A stretch of DNA of 64,000 nucleotides. It comes from Isoetes taiwanensis (lineage: Eukaryota > Streptophyta > Lycopodiopsida > Isoetales > Isoetaceae). This document shows, piece by piece, positions 53,417 through 63,953 of the stretch; within the stretch, counting starts at the first letter, position 1, and each line of letters starts with the position of its first letter. Both the position numbers and the translations under genes were made by a program. The stretch covers positions 4,870,792 to 4,934,791 of the forward strand of contig JAJEKV010000017.1 of assembly GCA_021234155.1 (NCBI GenBank), read 5' to 3'. The notes under the pieces were generated by a model, which was not told the origin of the DNA, ran no database searches, and saw only the letters and a list, made by a program, of their open reading frames with translations.

Positions 53417-55743
53417 TCCTATATTATAATGTTTTAAGCGTGTGTCCGTTTTCCATCAAACCCTAAATCTAATGGTGTAGATTTGATTGAAACTAATCGG
53501 ACAGTGATGATTTTATTACAATATCGAATTAAGGAAAAGGGAGAATAAAAAGGAAAAGTGAAGGGAGAAAAAGGCTTACGAGGAAAGGGAAGAGAGGGGA
53601 AAAGGGCATGGGAAAAGGGAAAGAAGAGAAAAAAAGTGGCATATGGGAAAAGGGAAAAAAGAAAAGAAAAAACAAAAGAGGGAGAGAGGAATGGGGAGCG
53701 AGGAAGGGCAATATGAGGAAAAGAGTGGGGAAATGAGGAAAATTATGAAGGAAAAGGGGGCATTGAAAAGCGAAAAGGAAGAAAAATCACGAGGAAAGGG
53801 ATAAAGGGAAAGGGAAAATGGGCATTTGGAAAGAAAGGGAAGAGATAGAGAAAAAGGGCTTACGGGAAAAAAAGAGGGCAAAAAGAGTTGAAAAGAGAGA
53901 GAGAAAAAAGGAAGGAAAAAAAAGAGCATGGAAAAAATAAAAAGAAAAAAAAAAAAAGGAGGAGAGATGCTCAAAGGGAAAAGAAAGAAAGAGGATAGAG
54001 AGGAGGAAAAAGGAAGCGCATGGAAAAGGAGGAAAAAGGGAGAGCAGGCGTAATGGAAAAGGGAAAGAGAAAAAAAGAAAGGAGGGAGAAAAAGAAAAAG
54101 AACCGCGGGGAAAAGGGAGGTTAGGGAAAGGAAAAAGAAAAAAGGGGGTGGAAAGATGAAAAAGGAAAAGGAAAAAGAACCACGAGGAAAAGGGAGAAGA
54201 AAGGGAAAAAGGGAAGGAATGAAGTGGTGAGGAAGGAGGATAAATAGCAGGGAAAGAGAAAAAGAAAGGGAGGAGGGAGGAAAGGGAAGGAAAAAAAAAA
54301 GACAATGGGAAAGGGGAAGAGGAAAGAGGCATGGAAAAGAGGAAAATAGAAGCAAAAAGAGGGAAGAGAGGAGAATGATGTAGAAGTGAAGAAGAAGGAG
54401 CATTTAAAAGAAAAGGAAAAAAGGAATGCAAAAAGGGAAACTGGGGAAGGGAAAATATAAGAGCCTGAGGAGAAAGGAGAGGGAAATTGAAAATGGGAAG
54501 GGGAAAGGAGAAAAAGGGCCGCGAGGAAAAGGTGAGAAAGGGAAAAAAGGAAAGGGAAAAAGCATGGAAAAACGAAGAAAAAAAGAAAAAGGAGGAGAAA
54601 GCGGTATGAGGGGAAAAAGAGAAAGAGGATGGAAAAAAGCGAAAAAGGTCCAGGAGAAAAGGGAAGCGCCCACATTGGAAAAGGGAAAAGAGAGAAAGGG
54701 AAAGGGGAAAGAAAGTGAAAAAAGGACAGGAAAGAGGAAAGGATGAAAAGGGAAGGGAAAGAAAAAGAAAAAGAGTGGAAAGGAAAACAAAAGGAAGAGG
54801 AAAAAAAAGGACAGGAATAGGAAGAGGAAATGAGAAAAAGAGAGAGGGAAAATGGCATAGAAGAAAGGAAGAGAGAGAAAGAGATTAAGAGAAAAAAATG
54901 AAGGAAAAAAGAAAGCATGGGACAAAAGGGAAAAAAATAAAGGGAGAAGGGCATGAGGAAAGCAGGGGGAAAAGAGGTCGCGAAAAAGAAGAAAAGGGGA
55001 CACATGAAAAAGGGGGAAAAATGGAAGGAAAAAAATGGCACAAGAAATGGGAAGAGAGGAAATGAAAAAAGAGAGGAGGAGAAAGGGCATGAAAAAAAGG
55101 AAGAAGAGAGAGGAAGGGTGAGAAAAAAGAAAAGTGAAGAGCATGGGACAATGGAAAATAGAAAGAAAGAAAAAGATACTAGGAAGAAGAGCCTGAGGAA
55201 AAAAGAAAGGAAGAAGGTCGAAAAAAAGAAGAAAATGGACATGAAAAAGGTGGGAAAAAAGGAGGCATAGGAAAGAGGAAATAGAAAAGAGGAAAAGGAA
55301 GGGGGGAAGAGGAGAAAAGAGGAAAAAGAAAAAGGAAGAAATTTGGGGAAAGGATGAGGGAAGGAAAAAAATCATCGAGAGAAAAAGGAAAGGAGAAAAA
55401 AAGGAGGAAACGGGATGTGGAAAGGGAAGGGAAGGGAAAAAGCGAGATAAAAAAAGGGGAAAGAAAAAGGGAAAAAATTGTGTGTAGGGAAAAAGAAAAA
55501 ATAGAATTGTGTAAGGAAAATGGGAAAAAAGAAGAGAAAAGAAAAAAAGGAAATCTTGGGATAGAATAGAATAGAGCAAAAGGCAAAAAGATAAAAAGGG
55601 AAATGATACTCGAGTGCACAAAATCTCTTGAGCTTAAATTCTATTATCTAAAGATTTTATATGAAAAGAGAGTTAAGACGAACATGTTTTCCTCCATACA
55701 GTTTTCAACTTATGCCCGGCAACGGCTGGTACACAAATTACAG
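53417..55743 (+). mobile_element. Polypurine Helitron H-G, altered copy
   Basis: 5' end TCCTATATTATAATG after 'catgca', the same unit position as H-E. The 3' end is altered: 'tgcccggcaacggctggta' with 'acacaaattacag' in place of 'accattactag', followed by 'attgaatatag' of the unit. The body 53530-55605 is polypurine on the plus strand. Lies in the zone with systematic small changes, so the terminus may be intact in the true genome. Confidence 0.75.
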
Positions 55744-55883
55744 ATTGAATATAGAGAGTTTTAATATATTAGAGTATCCATAGATGTCAAAAAGAGTACA
55801 ATTGTGAATGGTTTTAGTGTAAGAGCAGTGGGCATTATCCATTGAATTGGTTTGTAAAATAATCTATATGAAGAGTGATTTTT

Positions 55884-55958
55884 GTAGTTTAAGCAGGGAG
55901 TTGAGCCCAAGTCTCCCGCGACCACAGCGTGGAATTCTAACCACTAAATTACAACCAC
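55884..55958 (-). pseudogene. tRNA-His remnant, copy 21
   Basis: 'gggagttgagcccaagtctc' and 'ggaattctaaccactaaatt' are retained. Acceptor 3' side and anticodon stem altered ('cgcgaccacagcgtgg'). Confidence 0.6.
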
Positions 55959-56837
55959 AGCCACATCAATACCTGCTTCAACACATTTTACCGCCGTGCG
56001 AAAAAGGGATCTTATGATCATTTGTCACTACATAGTCACAGTTCCCGCAAACTACAGGTCTTCAATGCGAAAGGCAAAGCTTCTACCTACAAACATATCT
56101 TTGCTTGAGGATGGCCGCGGATTTTTTATCAGCGTGTAAATAAAGAGCAAAAGTAATAGAAGTGAATAAATGACATAGATGTCATAGGTGTCCATAGGCG
56201 AGGAAAATAAATTATCAAGCACCAAAATTATTAGGGTTTTGGAGTTTAGCATTAGCCATGGAATAGAATGGATAGAGGATGGAGTGCATAAGATGTTATG
56301 GATTCCCTTGTCATTGAGGGCTTCATTATTAGGATTCTACTTTTTCAAAATAGGCGTACCTTATAGCCAGTTTTACATTTTTGGATCACATTCTTCATGT
56401 CACGGACACATGTTATGGACAAGCGTCCTGAAGTAGAATCTCCACAAAGTACTCCAGTAAGGTTGAGCGATGCCTTTGAGATGAATTGCATAGGATGGAG
56501 TGCATAGATGGTATGGATTCCTTGTCGTAGGGCTTCATTGTTAAGTTCTACTTCCAAAATAGGCATGCCTTATGGCCGGTTTACATTTTTTTGGATCCAC
56601 ATTCTTCATGTCACGGACACATGTTATGGACAGCGTCACAGTAGAATTCTCCCGCAAGGAAATGCTCAAGCGAGTAAGGTTGAAGCCGATGCCTTTGAAG
56701 GATGAATTCGCGAAGCCTCCTTATGACAAAAGAATATGAATTAGAAGATACATACTTGACAAAAGAATATGAATAGAAGATATTTGTAGTTCTTTGGGAA
56801 TTAAAAGTATGACAAAGAATATGAATAGAAGATATTT

Positions 56838-56888
56838 GTGGGGAATTTGGTACGCGACTGCAGATTCAAGCGTTAAACTACAGCGAGA
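56838..56888 (-). pseudogene. tRNA-His remnant, copy 22 (mostly lost)
   Basis: Only the positional context ('gaagatatttgtgg' left, 'ttaaactacagcgagaac' right) shows a tRNA was here; the middle is collapsed. Confidence 0.5.
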
Positions 56889-58914
56889 ACAACATAAGGA
56901 AGCAGCAGTAAAACATCATTATTCTTTTCTAATTAAGTATAAACTACAAAGGATTTTGGATTTCTACAAAATATAATCTTTCAATGGGAGCAAAAACAAT
57001 ATCAATCTTGTTAATTTGGGATTTTCGGGTTGGTGAAAAATATTTTTGGAATTTTTAGCTTGATTTCTAAAAGATTTTTGTAGGTTTTAAAGCTGACGAA
57101 ACATCACGATAGTCAAATATTAGAACTTTTAGCTATGATTTTGCTTCTTGGATTTCCCTCTTAGCGATAAGGCATGATACAGCACTCATTTGCCATATAC
57201 AAGCCGCATGCATTTAGAGGATTTTCTGCGGGGCAAGTGCGGCGGCAAAAGTACATGTACATGCCATTGTTTATTACGCGCTCGCGCCATATCACGTTCT
57301 ATTTTGCGGTACATGCTTTGCGGAAGAAGGGGATATACTTATCGCGATTATCACGGAAAGCATGGTTTCTATTGTTGATTGATTATATATATAAGAAAGC
57401 TAAAGCATGTCATTCTTATTTTCAATAGCCTTTATTACAGTGCGCAACAAATGCGATATGGAAGGAGGCAAAAAGGCGTTATCGGAGGACATCATTACGG
57501 CATATTACAAAACATAGAGTTATTTCGATTTACGTATTTGTTGAAGGGAGCTTCTTAAGTTATGATAAGGTGACCCGGCTATTCTCAAAAATCCAAGAAT
57601 ATTTCCTATTGCGTGCATGGCACCACCATTTTTCAAAGCGTTACTAGCATTGCCCAACTCTAGCAGGACAATCGCAGAGACAAGATGTTACGGAATGTTT
57701 TGGAGTCTTTCTCATAGGTGCAGCGGCCCTCTTAACAGAGTTCGCTGATATCTTTCTTTTCTCCTAGGTTGAGCTTTCTCCTTTGGCGGACTCGAAGACT
57801 TAGAGTGTTGTATAGTCATTTTGCTCTCTTGGAAACAAATGTCTTGATGGCATAGCATGTGAGTTTGTTTTGGAATAGGTAAAACCATATAGTAGTTGGA
57901 GCCTATCCATTTTTTAGATGCCTACAGAGCTAATCACATACTATTTCCATGTGAATTGAGATTATAGTATGCATTTTTCGAGGTCAATATGAATGTTTAT
58001 ACAAAACAATTATCATCTACTTTTCGCGGTTAGGAAGTTCAAGCACATTTCAGCTATGTAGAATTTCTCAAGTTGAAGCGATTTGAAACTATAGGTCCAT
58101 ATGAAAATGGATGCATTTGTACTACCAAAAACTAAATATCAACGCGAAGCGAGGTAAGGTTTATGTTTGTAAGATTGGGTATATCATAATTACGGATTTT
58201 TCAAGTCTCTAATATTTGCATTTTATCATACTTTGCTGACCTAGAGTTTCATTTTCTTTATTCAAAAGAATTCTTAAGGGGTCAATTTTGGCCCCGAAGT
58301 AGTTAAGCGAAACATTTTCTCCATAATGCGATCATGAGGAGTTAGGCAGCAACTACTACGAGAGGTGAAATCGGTTGATACATGGCGCTAGAGAATAGAA
58401 GTCTTGAAAATTTTACATCTCCTTCAACATCTTTTGGAAATCAGCGTTTGAATCTTGATGTGATTTCTACTATTTAGACTATGAATGGAGTATTTGTAGT
58501 ATATGACAACTAATATGATACAATGGAAGATATGAATGAGATGGTGAATCATGGTGTAATCCGTATAGGATATGATGGAATATTAATGGGTGGCGATGCT
58601 GATGCATGGCACCTCTCATGTGATGGTTTAAGAAGATTTCCCTTGACTATAGAGGCGGCGAGAATTCCCATGACTATAGAGGCATGATCACGACTAATAT
58701 GTGAGAAAGCATTACAACTTAAAATTAACATGTAGAAACTGCTTGATGGTTTGGGGACACTCTTATGTTTTAAGACAAAGGGGCTTTGGGATTTTATTAG
58801 GGGCGACCTCTAAGACATTGGCCCGGCTTTGTTTCCCGGTGCCTCTGTGCATATTGTTTTTCGCGGTCACAAGGTCTTCTATTCTAATGACATCTATACT
58901 TGGTATGATATGTT

Positions 58915-59345
58915 TGGATTTTCTTGCATGAAATCTTTTGTTTTATTGTTGGGCATTGCACTAGGGAGTAAGACATTTGCATAAAAAGTCGAGAAATATG
59001 CGTTTGGATGCTACTTTTCACGAGGAACCATGTTTCTTAGGTTTGCGTGATCACACGGCGGCGACAATCCGTGGTATGCCACTTTAGTCACAATATGAGG
59101 AACCTCTAGCAGTACTTGAGTACATGGTATGACATTTCTTTGCATGAAACCTTTTGTTTTATTGTGGGCATTACACTTAGGGGTAAGACATTAAGCATAA
59201 AATTTCAGAAATATGTGTGTTTGGGACCGCTACTTTTCGGAGAACCATGTTTCTTCACGTTTGTATCCCCGATCTGGGCCGGCTGACAATTCTTCTTGGC
59301 CTTTTATGCCACTTTCCGCAATATGAAGGAAACCTCTAGCTGAGG
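58915..59345. repeat. Two imperfect direct repeats inside H-I
   Basis: 58915-59112 and 59128-59342 share in order 'tggtatgat', 'cttttgttttattg', 'gggcatt', 'gtaagaca', 'gaaccatgtttctt', 'tgccactt', and 'caatatgaggaacctctag'. A roughly 210-bp tandem duplication. Confidence 0.7.
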
Positions 59346-61840
59346 TGCTTTTATGATGAACTCCATCTCCTTCCTTGCTCAAGTTATTATTGGTTGCATA
59401 TTGCTTCTCTTTACTAAAAACTAGGTCTCTTCACAATTTGAACATCACGGATAGTTGCTTCATAATGGGATCGGGGGCTATTCATTTTGGATAAAAAGAA
59501 ATTAGTTTGTGCTCAATGTATGGAGGTCAGATCTCATCCTAGACATGGATCATTGTTAAATGCCATTTTGAGTCATGAAGAAGGCTATCTTGAAAGAGTT
59601 CTTATATTGCGAGGGGAAAATATTCACCTTTATCTACCATTGCATTATGGTGACATTATATCTGAAATTCTCATTTATAACTACACATGCCTTAATTTAT
59701 AATTTTTGTGTAGTTTTACGTGGTTTAAATTTCAAACTTATATACATAGTTCCTTCTTATAAAGTATATTGCCGTAGGAAATAAGAACTAGGTTTCTTGA
59801 CCTTTCATTTATTCTCATAATACAATCATTGACTTCCACCATTGGATTTTTCCTGCACCTTCTAGAAACACTTATGCCTATAAAGTTAAGAATAGAATGC
59901 ATGTTAAAGGTGCTTTCGGAAGTGATGGGACTTTCCTTCAAGTGATCACGTTGCATTTACAATGCACAAAATTATAAGCTTCCCGATTGCTTTATCTTTG
60001 GTGAACCTATAGTTGTTTACGTTATACTTTATCTTTAAGCTTTGGGTAAGATACCATGTTTTTGATGTACTTTTCTGATATACACTATAAGTTGAGGATT
60101 AAAAGCAGAAGTTTTTGTGTTCTCATTCTCCGGGATGTGCAAGGCGTTGAAGATGTATTTAACATTGGTCAACAATCTTACTCAAATAGGACTTATTCTT
60201 GAAGTTGGGCTTTACATTACGGCGAACTTTGGGTACATTAGTTATAGAACCCTTGAGGAGTGAGGAAGCCCGGATTATATCAGTGAAAGATGCACATTAT
60301 CTTCTTTCTTGAAGAAAAGATCTTATGGAACGTTTGATCTTCTTTTACATTTAGATTTTCAAAAGCATTTTTTTACTTCTGTCACCACATCCAATATGAT
60401 GCATTTGTATTTGCGTTTGCTATTGCTTGCAGAGTTGCTCATACTTTATAACATTTATCTGGATAATAATGCAGATAGGAATCTAATTTCCTGCAAATAT
60501 AGTCATGGAAACAACTAGATCTAAAATAACAAGTTTGTTAAGTTACAATGTGTAGACACTTGGTTGTTTCCAAATTGGAGTCAACTAGACACATATTTGA
60601 AGATGAGATAGAAGACTCTACATACTTCCAACAACTACAACATGTATTGACAGGAGTAAAATTAGTGGTGGTCTCATAATTTAAATAGTGATGACACATT
60701 CAGCTCAAATCTCTATCAATTCCTTATGCACATGTTCCCCACAATACTTTCTTATTTTTATCATAATATCAATTGTCTATCTGTATTTTCCTATCGTAAA
60801 TAAATTCAGGTCTCCAAAAACTGCAGTGAAATGTAGATTGCTGACTTATATCAATTGCCTCCACAAATTTAGAATTGCCAACTCTTGGTTTCTGCAAATA
60901 CCATCTAATCACAAGACATGCCTCAAATGCTTGCACAAATTTAGAAAATAAGGCCAATAAGAGTTGTACACAAATATCACGTAATGGTATGTGATTGGGG
61001 ACGTAATAATACACTTTGTCTAGAACCAAATGTAGCACTTTTGTAGAGGTATTGCTTTTGTTGCTCGCGTAATTTTTTTATATTGCTAAATTTGAATAGG
61101 GTCTTAAAGTCTTTTGTTGATTCCTTTGCATTTGAATGACATTGCCATTTGTTGACCATGTACCTTCACTCAAACCCAAAGGTTATATAAGAATATAATG
61201 AATAATATAGCTGGTTGGCCTTAAAATGAATGCAAAGCTGAGTTCACGTTTTGTGAACTGCAAACAACTTAATGCTGAGGTAGATAAACTATAACAAATT
61301 ACACCCCTTGCTACTATTATGTGACTTAGCACCAACCAGTGTATACTCACTGACCATCTCTAACATAGACTACTAACATCATTTGCAACATCATTCCATC
61401 TAAACAACTTTAGATCCTATTGAATCCTGAGCAATGACTATAATTTGAACATTTACAAAATCACATTGAAAGCCTGGCAACAATGATCCCCTTCATAGGA
61501 GCATCGATATTATTGTGACATTTGAATTTGATATTTGAAAACATAATGGCCTATTATGATTCATGTTATGTGCCTTTGGAACTATTTCATGGAGTCGTCT
61601 TATGCTACAACAATGACCAACAACAAGCTAAAATATTTTGATATTCCATGATGATTCTACATTCTTATCCAAAGTTGTATTACTCACAACATAATACGCA
61701 CATAATTCTACTACCAACCATACACATATGTATGTATATAGAATGAACATCAATCTTGGACAATAACTTAAAAGGAGCATGATTAACAACCCTACAAATC
61801 TCCTTAGATCCTAGATCTTATTCATATAATTCTACGATAA
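59346..61840. other. H-I interior, no recognisable gene
   Basis: AT-rich; short ORFs only. No RNA gene or tandem array was recognised. Confidence 0.45.
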
Positions 61841-62080
61841 AATTGTATTTACGCCCGGCAACGCCGGGCACCATAACTAGTCTACAAGAAACTTATATGC
61901 ACGACAATGATGGGCATTTTTAGCACGTGTAAAATAAGTAGATGTCATGCATTCAATATAGACTTTTAGATATATTCGGGTCCATAGATGTCAAGAGTAC
62001 CAATTGTGAATGGTTTAGTGTAAAGACAGGTGGGCATTAGCCATTAGATTAGCTTGTAAAATAATCTATAGTGATTTTTT

Positions 62081-62151
62081 GTAGTTCTTTGGGAGTCGAT
62101 CCAGTCTCCCGCGACACAGCCTGGAATTCTAACACTAAGCTTCACAACCAC
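62081..62151 (-). pseudogene. tRNA-His remnant, copy 23
   Basis: B-type position; T-arm 'gttctttgggagtcgatcc' and anticodon arm 'gcgacacagcctgg' are altered. Confidence 0.6.
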
Positions 62152-62717
62152 AACCACATCAATATAGCACAACACATTTTACCATTTGTGTGAAAAAGGG
62201 ATCTTATGATCATTTGTCACAGAAAGAAAATAGGTCTACAGTTTCTTGTAAACTAAGGTCCTTGTCCCCGGAAGCAAAGCTTCTACCTGCTACACTTGAG
62301 GATAGCCGGCGGATTTTTATCAGCGTGTAAAGCGAGCAGTAATGGAGTGAATAAATAGCTATAGGCGTCATACGTGTCCATAGACAAAATAAATTAATCC
62401 AGCTACTTGAATTATTTAGGGTTCTGAGTTTAGCATTAGCCATGAATAGAATGGATAGAGGATGGAGTGCATAGATGTATGGATTCCCTTGTCGTCGGGC
62501 TTCATTATTAGGATTCTATTTTTCAAAATCCGGCGAGCCTTATGATGGCCGGTTTTACATTTTGGATCCGCATTCTTCGTAATGCGGACACATGTTATGG
62601 ACAGCGTCACAGTAGAATCTCCACAAAGGAAATGCTCAGCAGTAAGGTTGAGCGATGCCTTTGAAGGGATGAATTGTAGAAGCCTCATATTACAAAGAAT
62701 ATAAATACATGATATTT

Positions 62718-62789
62718 GTAGTTGATGGGAGTCGAGCCCAGTCTCCACGGCTACAACGTGGAGATTCTAACCACTTAAACTACAACCAC
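62718..62789 (-). tRNA. tRNA-His-like gene with anticodon GTA, copy 24
   Basis: Anticodon stem and loop intact (plus-strand 'cacggctacaacgtgg', loop TTGTAGC). T-arm reads 'gatgggagtcgagcccag', with one base lost next to the variable region. One extra base in the D-arm. Best preserved copy in this zone. Confidence 0.55.
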
Positions 62790-63112
62790 AACAACGCAGA
62801 AATAATTTTGGTAAAATATCATTATTCTAATCTTCTAGTGAAGTAAACACAAAGTTTTTGGATTTCTACAAAAATATAATCTTTCAATCGAGGGAGCAAA
62901 ACAATATCTACTAGAAACTTGCCAATACATGACAATGATGGGCATTTTTAGCACATGTGAAATCGATAGATGTCATGCATTGAATGCGAGTTTTTAGATA
63001 TATTGAGTGTCCATAGATGTCAAAAAGAGTACCAATTGTGAATGGTTTAGTGTAAGAGAGCGGTGGGCATTAGCCATTGAATTGGTTGTAGGAATAATCT
63101 ATAGTGATTTTT

Positions 63113-63181
63113 GTAGTTCTTTGGGAGTCAGGCAGTCTCCGCGGCCTAGCGATGGAATTCTAACCCATAAACTACAACCAC
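63113..63181 (-). pseudogene. tRNA-His remnant, copy 25
   Basis: Anticodon region 'gcggcctagcgatgg', T-arm 'gttctttgggagtcaggc'. Only the D-arm side is close to normal. Confidence 0.6.
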
Positions 63182-63767
63182 AACCACAGCCACATCAATA
63201 TAACTTCAGCACATTTACCATACGTGTGAAAAAGGAATCTTATGGTCATTTTGTCCGCCGGGAAGAAAACACATAGTCTCACGGATTCCGCATAAAACTC
63301 ACGGTCCTTCAATGCGGAAGCAAAGCTTCTATCTACTACAAACATATCACTTGAGGGGATGTAAGCGGATTTTTATCCCAAAAGCGTGTAAAATGAGCAA
63401 AAGTAATGGAGTGAATAAATAAGTACATGGAAGTATCATGACATCCATAGAGCGAAATAAATTAATCAGCTACAAATTATTTAGGGTTCTTTAGCATTAG
63501 CCATGGAATAGAATGGATAGAGGATGGGTATAGATGAGTATGGATTCCCGCGTACCATTGGGAGCACATTATTGGGATTCGCACCGAAATAAGCATGCTT
63601 ATGGCGGTTTACATTTTTGGATCCGCATTCTTCATGCGGACACATGTTATGGACAGCGTCAGTAGGAATCTCCCACAAGGAAGTACTCCAGCGAGTAAGG
63701 TTGAGCGATGCCTTTTGGGGATAGATTACGGGAAGCCTCATATGACAATATAAATAGAAGATATTTT

Positions 63768-63835
63768 GTAGTTCTTTGGGAGTGAGGCGGTCTCCACGGC
63801 CACAATGTGGAATTCTAACCACTAAACACAACCCC
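63768..63835 (-). pseudogene. tRNA-His(GTG) remnant, copy 26
   Basis: Anticodon arm 'cacggccacaatgtgg' still gives GTG (with A31/C39 mismatch as in copies 10 and 14). T-arm 'gttctttgggagtgaggc' is broken. Confidence 0.6.
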
Positions 63836-63953
63836 ACAGCAACATAAGAAATAACTTTTAGTAAAACATACGTTTTCTAATCTTCTAATTGAAGTAAACA
63901 CAAAAGTTTTTGGATTTCTACAAAATATAATCTTTTAATGGGGAGCAAAACGA

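Larger units (their letters stand above)
55744..57001. repeat. tRNA-His tandem unit, altered, with copies 21-22
   Basis: Unit order is preserved ('gtgaatggtttt', 'ttagcattagccatgg', 'ggcttcattattaggattc') but with dense small changes and an extra partial duplication of the 'gtgcatagatggtatgg' block at 56485-56525. H-I is inserted at 'acaata|tctacaag'. Confidence 0.75.
57002..61880 (+). mobile_element. Helitron H-I, 4.9 kb, different 5' family
   Basis: Inserted between A and T of the unit phrase 'aacaata|tctacaag': left flank ends 'caata' at 57001, right flank resumes 'tctacaagaaac' at 61881. It starts TCAATCTTGTTAATTTGGG and ends GCCCGGCAACGCCGGGCACCATAACTAG (CTAG 61877-61880). The hairpin has paired changes relative to the other Helitrons. 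The interior is AT-rich, not polypurine, with no helicase and no long ORF. I recognise no captured gene. Confidence 0.78.
61881..63953. repeat. tRNA-His tandem units with copies 23-26
   Basis: First about 170 bp match the clean unit almost perfectly; from about 62050 the altered form returns. tRNA spacing is 637, 395 and 655, matching the array rhythm. Ends where H-H starts. Confidence 0.8.

Noticed and set aside
57174..57428. ORFs at 57174-57428 and other small frames inside H-I as genes
   Set aside because: No recognisable domain, and the region may contain basecalling errors, so short open frames are not informative.
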